From Achromobacter mucicolens (GTDB lineage Bacteria; Pseudomonadota; Gammaproteobacteria; Burkholderiales; Burkholderiaceae_B), in the NCBI RefSeq assembly GCF_902859725.1, contig NZ_CADIJP010000006.1, positions 62,001-126,000 on the forward strand: a DNA stretch of 64,000 nt, in the 5' to 3' direction. Below are positions 44,965 to 52,600 of the stretch, one piece after another (the first letter of the stretch is position 1; each line of letters starts with the position of its first letter). Under the pieces are notes generated by a model. It made no database searches. It had not been told where the DNA came from and saw nothing but the letters and a program-made list of their open reading frames with translations. A program made the translations under genes and the position numbers.

Positions 44965-45642
44965 ATGAACAGAAGGCTGACCCGGCTCGGGATTGCAATT
45001 ACAGTGGCCTATCTGGTTTCCGCTGCCTGGCTGGGTTGGGGGCAATGGAATCAGTTTGCGGACATCAAGCCGAACGAGCTGGGGGACTTCCTTGCTGGCG
45101 TGGTTGGGCCGTTAGCGCTTCTCTGGCTGATTCTTGGCTATTTTCAGCAAGGGGAGGAACTCAAGCAGAGCACTAGAGCTCTACAGCTCCAGGCCGAAGA
45201 GTTACGCAATTCCGTAGCGCAGCAGCAGCTGTTAGTGGCGGTCAGCCGCGAACGAGTGGCAGCTCAGCTAAAGACACTCGAGGGCGAGCAGGAACGGTAC
45301 CGGATTGCAAACCGGCCCTTTTTGGAATTGCGTAAGCGAATGTCTGTTGGTAACGGACAAGTGCTGACGCAGAGCTTTGATTTGGTGAATCTGGGGGCCG
45401 ACGCATTCCAACTAGAAATGTCTGTGACGCCCGTTCTAGAAGGGCTGTCCCCGCTGATGCAGTCAACCCTACGCCGAGATGCGTCTCTGGGATTTTCGGT
45501 CGCGCTAGATTACTCAACGTCAGGACAGTTTGTTTTGCTTGCGAAGTGTGTGGACGCCATTGGAAATGTCGTCGACACGGAGTTCTTAATAGTAGTGACG
45601 GCCGGTCTGGACGGGCCGAAGGTTCAAGTCCGCGGCACATAG
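44965..45642 (+). CDS. Membrane protein with coiled coil, unknown function
   Basis: A 225-aa protein; GGAGGACGAGCG precedes the ATG. Two membrane helices at ~8-26 and ~42-62 (the second with the motif GDFLAGVVGPLALLWLILGY), then a coiled coil at ~65-115 (LQLQAEELRNSVAQQ...) and a beta-rich C-terminal domain. This architecture is widespread among island-borne hypothetical proteins; I know no assigned function. Confidence 0.75.
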   Translation: MNRRLTRLGIAITVAYLVSAAWLGWGQWNQFADIKPNELGDFLAGVVGPLALLWLILGYFQQGEELKQSTRALQLQAEELRNSVAQQQLLVAVSRERVAAQLKTLEGEQERYRIANRPFLELRKRMSVGNGQVLTQSFDLVNLGADAFQLEMSVTPVLEGLSPLMQSTLRRDASLGFSVALDYSTSGQFVLLAKCVDAIGNVVDTEFLIVVTAGLDGPKVQVRGT

Positions 45643-45696
45643 TTCGGTAATGTGGCGAAAAAACTTGAGTTCGTTCTCCAGCTACTCGGGACATGC

Positions 45697-46830
45697 TCAA
45701 AGCAGGTCGGGTTGGTCTAGCACGGCAAAACTGTGTGGGCGCAATAGGCGAGCGCTACGGCTTAGGATATGAACATCCCCGCTGACACGTACGTATGTTT
45801 GTTCGTCATGGGCCCGCACGGCATTGTGATAGTCGTCGCCTTCAAGGTCCACCTTCACGAGTCTGTCTACGTCGTCGACCCTGCATTGTATGGTTGCCGT
45901 TCCAAGCTTTTCGCCCTGCGGTCTGCTCAGATTTTTGACGAACCCTGTGAGTGTGCGATTCTCAAGAATGTAGTCGTCTTTGTAGTAGGACGCCGCTTTG
46001 GTAAGAATACCTAACTGGGCGGGATCGAACTTAAACGTCCGGGGCTCAGTTTCGAAGAGGAGTCCCATCTGAGCAGCAACTTTGATCTCAAAGCTGCGGT
46101 TCCGATTTGTTCCGCTAAGACCCAAAAGGGCGTCGCACATGTTGGCACTTGCGCCGCCCAGAATCGCGTCGTCGAACACGCGCAAATTCTGCTTGTCATC
46201 AAACTCGAAGCTCGCCGTTTCAAGTGCGTCGAGTGCGGAGATCAGACTTTGTGTGACTGCCTGAGCAAGCGGGACCGGGTCGGCCGTTTGATCATTGACC
46301 GACGGCTCTTCAATCACAGGCGCAATCACGTTGACCACATAGCTGCCGATCTCCGTCTGTCCCAAGAGCAGACCATCAATGTACGCCCGAGCATCCGCTG
46401 CGATCTTACCCGTGAACTGCTTTCGCTTGGCGCGAAGGGCGAGCGCAGCAGAAAGCAGTAGTTCCTTCGCGTTCTGGATCAGAAGGACCCCATCATTGAT
46501 GGGAATAGTTCCGTCTCGCGTGTCGGGGTGAATCACGCGCACGCTGACTACATTTGCAAAAATGCGCCCGATGTCCTCTTCGACGTGGCGAATGGTTCGG
46601 TTTTCAGCCGCCGCAATAGATGCGATGGCTTCTCTAAGGCGTTGATCGTGATCCTTAGCGATAGGGGACGGAAGTACGACCTCGGCATCTGGATCGTTTT
46701 GTCGATGCCAAATTGTAGCGACGCCTCTAATCTTGCCGTCCTCAAACCATTGCTTAAGTTCTAGGTAAGTCCGCAGTTGTGCCGCCGTGACACGTATGGC
46801 GCGGAAATCCGCGTTGGCGCTCATGGTCAC
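45697..46830 (-). CDS. Unrecognised 377-aa island protein, partner of the DUF4365-like gene
   Basis: The second gene of a leftward pair; its ATG overlaps the stop of the DUF4365 gene by 4 bp. Contents are a helical N-terminal half (~10-150, including QRLREAIASIAAAENRTIRH), a middle region and a beta-rich C-terminus (~290-377: TATIQCRVDDVDRLVKVDLE ... RVSGDVHILSRSARLL). No membrane segment or nucleotide-binding motif is visible. Lower GC than the flanking chromosome. Coupling suggests that it works with, regulates or neutralises the nuclease-like partner. Confidence 0.7.
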   Translation of the reverse strand: MTMSANADFRAIRVTAAQLRTYLELKQWFEDGKIRGVATIWHRQNDPDAEVVLPSPIAKDHDQRLREAIASIAAAENRTIRHVEEDIGRIFANVVSVRVIHPDTRDGTIPINDGVLLIQNAKELLLSAALALRAKRKQFTGKIAADARAYIDGLLLGQTEIGSYVVNVIAPVIEEPSVNDQTADPVPLAQAVTQSLISALDALETASFEFDDKQNLRVFDDAILGGASANMCDALLGLSGTNRNRSFEIKVAAQMGLLFETEPRTFKFDPAQLGILTKAASYYKDDYILENRTLTGFVKNLSRPQGEKLGTATIQCRVDDVDRLVKVDLEGDDYHNAVRAHDEQTYVRVSGDVHILSRSARLLRPHSFAVLDQPDLL

Positions 46831-47330
46831 AATGACTCTCCCGCGCTCGCGCGTTGCAGCATTTCTGTAAGAGTGTCATGAGTAAGGCGCTGAGCCAACG
46901 GGATAGACACCGTCACCGTAGCTTCATTGTTAGTCGGTCCGGCGTCTCGAAGTGACAGCCAGTAGCAGGAATGATAAAGCGCCAAATGACTATCGTTGTG
47001 AGCGATCCAGTCGTCGATGTTGTCGGGCACCAGCATTACAGCGAGGTAGCGCGGCGCCACTACATCATCCCCGCGCAGGTCGTTGTAGTTCTTAACTGGG
47101 AGCGGGTACCTAATGGTGTCGTCGACAATCAGATCCCGAGCAGAGCACTTCAACTGCAGCTGAATTATTGGACTACGCAGCCGCCCAGGGCCGAAGTGCC
47201 CTTGAGCCTGGAAGGTCACATCGATGCTGTCGTTATCCACGCGGAAATCGCCCCGGTTTACACCGGCGCGCGCTGCGAGGGCGCAGATGTACGCATAGTT
47301 AAATTCCTCTTTCTGCCGCTGCGGATCCAT
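46827..47330 (-). CDS. DUF4365-type, nuclease-like protein
   Basis: A 167-aa protein. N-terminal RQKEEFNYAYICALAARAGV is the usual DUF4365 opening. D-x-D-type and Q-x-K elements (NDSIDVTFQAQG, then SPIIQLQLKCSA) fit a PD-(D/E)xK-like fold in which Gln can replace Glu. DUF4365 domains occur in defence and restriction contexts. First gene of an overlapping pair in a mobile island. Confidence 0.65.
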   Translation of the reverse strand: MDPQRQKEEFNYAYICALAARAGVNRGDFRVDNDSIDVTFQAQGHFGPGRLRSPIIQLQLKCSARDLIVDDTIRYPLPVKNYNDLRGDDVVAPRYLAVMLVPDNIDDWIAHNDSHLALYHSCYWLSLRDAGPTNNEATVTVSIPLAQRLTHDTLTEMLQRASAGESL

Positions 47331-47474
47331 TGCATCGCCGTGTCTTCAGTAGAGGATGCAATGTTACATAATTGAAACAACCTTGGCATCTGTATGTTCA
47401 TACAGTACACGGAGGCGTTTGTTTAGGTAACTTCGGCAGCAACATCAGCGAGTAGCCGTACACCGAGGTCGGAC

Positions 47475-47894
47475 CTATGGTCGTCCCACAAGCTGCTGTC
47501 CCGCATACTGTCGGTACATAAAAGAGATCAAGAGCCCAACAAGAACCGAGCACACAAAGAGCAGTACGCGAAACGCCAAGAACGCATTACTCGCCCACAA
47601 GTCAGGGTTAAACAGCGCGGAGACGCCTGCGTCTATCTTCCCGACCAGATAGCCCGAAGCGAACACGCTGAAGGCTCTGGCGTAACCGGCAAAACGAGAC
47701 TCTTCGTTCGCGGAATACGGGGTAATTACGACCCCAATGCCCCATCCCAGTACCATCCCCGTAATGGCAACCAAGACATTCAGCGTGCGCGGATCAACTA
47801 CCGTTGCGGTAGTGAACGACAGATAAATAAGACTGACGCCGAACAAGACCGCGATAGTGGTGGCGGCAGATAGTTTGGTGATGCCGAAAGCCAT
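47475..47894 (-). CDS. Four-helix membrane protein
   Basis: A 139-aa protein; ATG 47894 follows AAGGAG by 7 bases (an upstream ATG at 47909 lacks a site). Hydrophobic segments at ~12-30, ~36-58, ~70-90 and ~102-128. No motif recognised. Same strand as the DUF4365 pair but 144 bp upstream, so operon membership is possible. Confidence 0.65.
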   Translation of the reverse strand: MAFGITKLSAATTIAVLFGVSLIYLSFTTATVVDPRTLNVLVAITGMVLGWGIGVVITPYSANEESRFAGYARAFSVFASGYLVGKIDAGVSALFNPDLWASNAFLAFRVLLFVCSVLVGLLISFMYRQYAGQQLVGRP

Positions 47895-48361
47895 ATTGGT
47901 CTCCTTCATCTAGACGCCCAACCTCGCACGATCTGCGGCGCTTTCTCACTTACCGCAGGATCTCTGTGCGAAAGCACAGTACCACCTACTTCCCTTCGCA
48001 CACCATCAGTTTTTCCGACTCTTCTTGCCGAGGTAGCATGAGACAGCTTCGGAGAGCGGACCGGCGCCGCAACATCCCCGGCGCTTAGAGTGACTTTCAG
48101 GATCTACCCGGGCTACCGGCCCGCTCTCCGAAGCTGAAGGACCAGAAGAGGGGCTGGAAAAGCCGCGCCCTATCCTGCGGCAACAACCCGGCCAGGTGTA
48201 TGCGACTCGCTGGCAGACGAGTGATAAAGCAAATTGCCTCCGCGCCTTTAGGGTTGGGCTTGGCAAGCCGCGGATAGGCCTACGGTACGGTCAGAAGCCA
48301 ACTGACGCCGGAATACGTTACCGGCACTCCCACACAGCCGCGCGCCTCAGCGCAGATTCCC
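47895..48361. other. Island intergenic region with a 16-bp inverted repeat
   Basis: 467 bp with no convincing gene. Contains the perfect inverted repeat CAGCTTCGGAGAGCGG (48044-48059) / CCGCTCTCCGAAGCTG (48121-48136) around a 61-bp GC-rich centre. An 86-codon leftward frame across it has no ribosome-binding site or protein-like composition. Confidence 0.5.
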
Positions 48362-48487
48362 ATGACCTTAACTGAAACCCTCGCCTGGGGCCTGCGCCTG
48401 CTCGCGTTCGCGCGGCTGGTGCTGGCGCCCCTCGGCGACCACCTCTCCCGCCGCCACGCCGCGGCAGATCCCTGGAACCCGACATGA
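48362..48487 (+). CDS. Small hydrophobic phage-type peptide, 41 aa
   Basis: ATG 48362 opens a frame MTLTETLAWGLRLLAFARLV... with one membrane-like helix. Its TGA is followed by an overlapping ATGA. Short coupled frames like this precede the phage-derived genes to the right. Low certainty. Confidence 0.35.
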   Translation: MTLTETLAWGLRLLAFARLVLAPLGDHLSRRHAAADPWNPT

Positions 48488-48524
48488 ACACCATCAGCGC
48501 AAGCGCGCCCCCGGTGCGCCCCCG

Positions 48525-48728
48525 GTGTGCCACCGTCCTCCCATCACCATCAAGCAAGTAGCCCGCAGGCTTGGCGACCTCATAGCGCCCCGTGACCACG
48601 CGGGCAAGGGCAACTGGAACGACGACGCGGATATCCCGCTGTGGGCATGGCCGGCCAGCCTGGCGCTGGCCGCGTTCTTTTTCTTCTTCCCGCAGATCAT
48701 GGGCTGGCTGCTGCGGGCGATCGTATGA
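48525..48728 (+). CDS. Small membrane protein, phage-derived
   Basis: A 67-aa frame ending in a strong membrane helix (WPASLALAAFFFFFPQIMGW). The N-terminal part (ITIKQVARRLGDLIAPRDHA) may begin further upstream in another frame. Its stop overlaps the next ATG by 4 bp. Confidence 0.45.
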   Translation: MCHRPPITIKQVARRLGDLIAPRDHAGKGNWNDDADIPLWAWPASLALAAFFFFFPQIMGWLLRAIV

Positions 48729-48952
48729 ACGGGATCGACTTCATTTTGAGGGATCGCACCGGCTGGACGCCCCCGGTCCCGCTGCCGCGTCGGCGCCTGC
48801 GCTGGGCAGACCCCAAACAGGAAGCCATGCGCCCCGAGGAACTGGCGTTCATCAAGGACGCCAAGGGTCGCCTCCCCTCCGTAATCTCTTGGGCGCAGCC
48901 CTGGGCACGCTCGAAACGTCGCACCCCGCCCCCAGTGGTCAGCCGGATCTGA
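48725..48952 (+). CDS. Phage-derived hypothetical protein, 75 aa
   Basis: ATG 48725 overlaps the upstream stop as ATGA. Product MNGIDFILRDRTGWTPPVPL... is Pro/Arg/Trp-rich, with a proline-arginine motif (RRRLRWADPKQEAMRPEEL). Typical of small genes in front of integrases in betaproteobacterial prophages. Function unknown. Confidence 0.5.
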   Translation: MNGIDFILRDRTGWTPPVPLPRRRLRWADPKQEAMRPEELAFIKDAKGRLPSVISWAQPWARSKRRTPPPVVSRI

Positions 48953-49095
48953 GCAAGCACCACGCGTTTGAATTCGGCCGCGTCGACACCGATGGGCGCT
49001 TCAGCGTAGTGATCGAACATGGCTACCAAAGCCCGGAAACCGTCATCGCGCGGCTCTACCAGTGGATCGGCTGCACGGAGGCGAAGACTCCGTGA
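48949..49095 (+). CDS. Possible small phage-derived gene, start uncertain
   Basis: The frame ending at TGA 49095 reads LSKHHAFEFGRVDTDGRFSV and VIEHGYQSPETVIARLYQW, which looks like real protein, but there is no ATG or GTG upstream in frame. Either a CTG start near 48949 or a lost start by mutation is needed. Confidence 0.3.
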   Translation: MSKHHAFEFGRVDTDGRFSVVIEHGYQSPETVIARLYQWIGCTEAKTP

Positions 49096-49510
49096 CGCTC
49101 CTGATGTACGAAGCCCACAAGGCGCTGTCCAAGCTGCGCGCCCATGTAGCCGATGAGCGGGCGGCGCTGTCGCAATACGATTATCAAGCCCTGTTCGACG
49201 CCATCGGGAAGGCCGTCAAGGTTCATCCAAATTTGGCCATCGAAATTTCGGTACAAGCATTCCGCGCTGCCCTGGCGAGCGCCCCTGTACCCGACGTGCC
49301 GCAAGACACAGGCATCCCAGAAGCTGACCGGCTGATAGGTCGCCTCATGTCATCCGATCCTGACTTTGACGACTGCGCGCGGCCGCGGCGCGGCTCATCC
49401 GAGACCTGGCAAGCGCCCCTGTGGCCGGCGAAGCGGTCCGAAAGGTTGTGCTGTTCGGCGCGGCATGGCTGGGCGTCGAGTTGGAAGGACGCGCAACTGG
49501 CGTGGATTAG
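49092..49510 (+). pseudogene. Frameshifted phage-derived gene
   Basis: GTG 49092 or ATG 49104 starts a protein (YEAHKALSKLRAHVADERAA ...) which reads well up to about 49375 (MSSDPDFDDC). A frameshift in a CG-rich tract moves the sense frame to AAAARLIRDLASAPVAGEAV and RKVVLFGAAWLGVELEGRA, ending at the TAG 49508-49510. Unrecognised family. Confidence 0.6.
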
Positions 49511-49511
49511 G

Positions 49512-49715
49512 ACGCTTGACGAAGGCGTAACGGAGCCGACCCTGACGGAACATGCGCTCTACTTCAGCCTGCAGGATGTGCGCCCCGCAGCGATCACGAC
49601 AAAGATCCAAAACCGTGACCACGATGCGTATGATTTCGCCGCTCATGCGAACCCGGCGACAACACACAAACACTACGACAGACGGTTGGTGAAGAAGGCC
49701 TCTGCGACAGAGTGA
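49512..49715 (+). pseudogene. C-terminal remnant of a tyrosine-recombinase integrase
   Basis: Only the last ~60 residues remain: LYFSLQDVRPAAITTK (Arg of the R-box), YDFAAHANPATTHKHYDRR (His and nucleophilic Tyr region), then KKASATE. The N-terminal three quarters are gone. It lies next to the 3' end of tRNA-Arg, exactly where the integrase that made this island would be. The island is therefore not self-mobile. Confidence 0.8.
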
Positions 49716-49794
49716 AGTTCTAACGCAAGCATTTTTATTCTAATGATTGCTTTCTTAACGAACTTCAAGGACACGCAATGGCTTGATTTTCCTA

Positions 49795-49852
49795 GCCATT
49801 CTGGCGCGGCAGGAGGGGCTCGAACCCCCGACCTCAGGCTTAGAAGGCCCGT
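49795..49852. repeat. Right attachment repeat, within tRNA-Arg
   Basis: The intact partner of 44363-44420; covers 51 bp of the tRNA 3' part plus 7 bp downstream. The only two mismatches correspond to 44402 and 44404. Confidence 0.9.
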
Positions 49853-49878
49853 GCTCTATCCAGCTGAGCTACTGCCGC
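49802..49878 (-). tRNA. tRNA-Arg (TCT)
   Basis: Complete cloverleaf: acceptor GCGGCAG/CTGCCGC, TA, D-arm GCTC...GAGC, anticodon loop CTTCTAA with TCT, T-loop TTCGAGC, discriminator G and encoded CCA (A76 at 49802). It reads leftwards and its 3' half is the island attachment site. Confidence 0.95.
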
Positions 49879-49964
49879 GCGGTGTGAAGACGCCCGGAAC
49901 CTGTCCGGGCCGCGCATTTTACCCTGTTGCGGAAAAAAGTTTGCCGCCTCTAGCCGGGCTCCCC

Positions 49965-50549
49965 CTACTCCTCGCCAATGTCCGTATGCGTGGACACCCA
50001 CAGCACGATCGCATCCTCCGGGCTCAGGCTGATCACCCGGTGCCCCATGCGGCTGTCTATATAGAAGCTCTCCCCCGCCTTTAACCGCGCGGGTTCATAG
50101 AACTCGGTATAGAGCTGCACCTCTCCCTCCAGCACATAGACAAATTCCTCTCCCCCATGGCGGCTCCAGTCCTGGAACTCGTCGAAGGAGCGGGCCTTGA
50201 CGCGCGTGTGGAATGGCATCATGCGCTTGTGGGACAGCGCGGTGCACAGCAGGCGGTGGTCGTAATACGGGGTTTCGTATTGGCGGCCTTCGCCCTGGCG
50301 GCTGAGGCTGCGGCGGCCGGTGCCCATGTGGGCGTCGGACGCGGTGAAGAGTTCGGCGACGTCCAGGTCCAGGCCGGCGGCGATCTTGATCAGGTTGTCA
50401 TAGGTGGGGGACAGCAGGCTGTTCTCGATCTTTGACAGGGTCGACGCGGACACGCCGGTGGCCTCGGCCGCCTGCTTCAGGGTCCACGCGCGCGCCTGGC
50501 GCAAGGCTCGCAGCCGTTGTGCCAATGCGCTCTGTTTGTTGCCTTGCAT
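49965..50549 (-). CDS. XRE-family regulator with C-terminal cupin domain
   Basis: A 194-aa protein. HTH_3 at ~10-65 (LKQAAEATGVSASTLSKIEN) and a cupin ligand domain at ~120-190 (EEFVYVLEGEVQLYTEFYEP, GESFYIDSRMGHRVISLSPE). Such regulators control amino-acid and polyamine catabolism (PuuR-like). Adjacent to the FAD oxidase and amino-acid transporter on the same strand. Confidence 0.9.
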   Translation of the reverse strand: MQGNKQSALAQRLRALRQARAWTLKQAAEATGVSASTLSKIENSLLSPTYDNLIKIAAGLDLDVAELFTASDAHMGTGRRSLSRQGEGRQYETPYYDHRLLCTALSHKRMMPFHTRVKARSFDEFQDWSRHGGEEFVYVLEGEVQLYTEFYEPARLKAGESFYIDSRMGHRVISLSPEDAIVLWVSTHTDIGEE

Positions 50550-50606
50550 TCTCTACACCCTGTCATGCCCGCAGTAGTCGGGCCTGAATAATCAGGCCCG
50601 CAATAA

Positions 50607-51899
50607 TCAGCCCCGCGATTGACGTTCACGCCACCAATCGCGCGCCTGGTAAGACCAATAAGTCAGTTGAACCGCCGCCGTGCCCAGGCTCCCGCCATTC
50701 CAGGCCAGCCCGAACGGTTCGAAGAGCTTGTAGCGCTGCGTGTCGCCGGTGATCCCCTCGGCCACGACGCGTCCGCCTATGGAGGTGGTGTTCATGCCGT
50801 GGCCGCCGAACGCCGTGCAATACCAGACGCCGGGGCCCAGCAGGCCGATCTGCGGCATCAGGTGCCGCGCGTAGGCCATGCGTCCCGACCACGCCGCCTC
50901 CACGCGCACCCCCTGCAATTGCGGGTAGACGCCAAGCAATTCGCGGCGCAGGGACTCAGCCAGATCGGGCGGGTCGTCGACACGGGTGGTGATTCTACTG
51001 CCCCAGCCGATGCGGCCGCCATCGAGGACGCGGTAATAGTTGCCGGCGCGCCGGTCGTCGCCGATGGCGGCGGTGCTGCGGATGGCTTCACGGACGCGGT
51101 CGCCGAGCGGTTCGGTCAGCATGATGTAGGTGGCGATGGGCAGCATGGCGCGCCGCAAGGCGGGCACGACGTCGCCGGTGTAGCCGCCGGTGGCCAGCAC
51201 GACGGTGGCAGCATCGACCTGCCCTTGTTCAGTCTTCAGGTGCTTGACCGCGCCGTCGAGCGTGGCGTGCACGACCGGCGAGTCTTCATGGATGCGCACG
51301 CCCAGCCGGACGCACTCACGGGCCAGCGCGCGCGCATAGTTCAGCGGATGGAAGTGAAAGGACGACGGGTCTTCGATGCCCTGGAAGTAGACGTCCGACA
51401 CCAGCCGCTCGCGGACCTCGCTGCGCGAGAGCAGCCGCACGTCGCGCCCGAAGTCGCGCTGCTGGCTGTCGCACCACTGGCGCAGCGCGTCGGTCGCCTC
51501 GTAGCGCACGACGCGCAGGCGACCGTCCACCTTGTGGGCGTCGGCAATGCGCAGATCGCGGATGTTGTTGCGGATGATCTCGACGCCTTCCATCGACAGC
51601 CGGTAAAGCTGGCGGTAGTGGTCTTCGTCGACGTGTTTGCGGATGGCATCGGCGCCGGCCGAAAAAGCCGGCGACACCGAGCCGCCGTTGCGGCCCGAAG
51701 CGCCCCAGGCGATGCGCCGCGCTTCCAGCAGGGTGACGTTGCGGCCGCGCCGGGCCAGTTCCAGCGCGGTGGACAGGCCCGCCAGGCCCGCCCCGATCAC
51801 GCAGACGTCGGCGCTGGCCGGGCCCGCCAGCGGCGGATAGTAGGTTTCGCTGTCGGCGAGCGTGCGCTTGTAGTAGGTATCGATGTACTCGGAGACCAT
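50607..51899 (-). CDS. FAD-dependent amine/imino-acid oxidase (AmaA/PuuB-like)
   Basis: A 430-aa DAO-family flavoenzyme. Rossmann GAGLAGLSTALELARRG at ~36-52 and the family box AWGASGRNGGSVSP at ~64-77; C-terminal GGHGMNTTSIGGRVVAEGI binds FAD. With an ALDH7-type dehydrogenase and amino-acid transporter in the same locus, L-pipecolate oxidase (AmaA) is the most economical call; gamma-glutamylputrescine oxidase is the alternative. Confidence 0.82.
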   Translation of the reverse strand: MVSEYIDTYYKRTLADSETYYPPLAGPASADVCVIGAGLAGLSTALELARRGRNVTLLEARRIAWGASGRNGGSVSPAFSAGADAIRKHVDEDHYRQLYRLSMEGVEIIRNNIRDLRIADAHKVDGRLRVVRYEATDALRQWCDSQQRDFGRDVRLLSRSEVRERLVSDVYFQGIEDPSSFHFHPLNYARALARECVRLGVRIHEDSPVVHATLDGAVKHLKTEQGQVDAATVVLATGGYTGDVVPALRRAMLPIATYIMLTEPLGDRVREAIRSTAAIGDDRRAGNYYRVLDGGRIGWGSRITTRVDDPPDLAESLRRELLGVYPQLQGVRVEAAWSGRMAYARHLMPQIGLLGPGVWYCTAFGGHGMNTTSIGGRVVAEGITGDTQRYKLFEPFGLAWNGGSLGTAAVQLTYWSYQARDWWRERQSRG

Positions 51900-51908
51900 G
51901 GTGTCCGC

Positions 51909-52598
51909 TCAGTGCAGGCCCGCGCCTTGCAGGCCCCCGGTCAGGCGCTTTTCCAGCCAGTTGGCCAGGCGCAGGAGCGGGTAGCAGTAGATGAAGTAGA
52001 TGGCGGCGATCATGCCGTAGATGAACAGCGACTTCGCCGGGAACGTGATGATGAAGACTTCGCCCTGGCGGGTCAGCTCTGTGATGCCGACGACCGACAG
52101 GATGGCGGTGCTTTTGATCAGCATGACGTAGACGCCGCTCATGGGTTGCACGATCAGGCGCATGGCCTGCGGCAGGATGACCAGCCACAGGATCTGCAGC
52201 GGTCGCAGTCCCAGCGTCATCGCGCCTTCGGCCTGGCCCCGCGGCACGGCCTGGATGGCGCCCATGACAATTTCCGCCACGTAGCAGGACGTGTAGACCG
52301 ACAGCGCCACGAAGGCGGCCGTGCCGGAATCCCAGTGCAGCATCTCAATGCCGGAGCTGGGCAGCACGAAGTAGAAAATGTAGAGCTGCACCAGGAATGG
52401 CGTGCCGCGCAGGATGTGGATGTAGAGACCCAGGATCTGATGCACGCCGCGAATGCGGTAGCTGCGGATCACGCCGATGACAAAGCCCAGCAGCGACCCC
52501 GCGATGATGGCCACGAAGGAGATCTTCAGCGTTTCCCAAAAGCCCTTGAGCAGAAAGGGCAAGACGACGCCGGCGGTGGAGAGATAGGATTCCAGCAT
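51909..52598 (-). CDS. Amino-acid ABC transporter permease
   Basis: A 229-aa HisM/GltK-type permease from ATG 52598. About five membrane helices; EAA loop in AIQAVPRGQAEGAMTLGLRP. Stop lies 9 bp before the FAD oxidase start. Forms a heterodimer with the next permease. Confidence 0.92.
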   Translation of the reverse strand: MLESYLSTAGVVLPFLLKGFWETLKISFVAIIAGSLLGFVIGVIRSYRIRGVHQILGLYIHILRGTPFLVQLYIFYFVLPSSGIEMLHWDSGTAAFVALSVYTSCYVAEIVMGAIQAVPRGQAEGAMTLGLRPLQILWLVILPQAMRLIVQPMSGVYVMLIKSTAILSVVGITELTRQGEVFIITFPAKSLFIYGMIAAIYFIYCYPLLRLANWLEKRLTGGLQGAGLH

Positions 52599-52600
52599 GG

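Noticed and set aside
48044-48136. Retron msr-msd RNA
   Set aside because: Inverted flanks are suggestive, but no reverse transcriptase is encoded anywhere in the island.
48006-48266. 86-codon leftward gene across the island inverted repeat
   Set aside because: No ribosome-binding site, Ser/Arg/Gly-rich translation and disruption by the inverted repeat make it unlikely.
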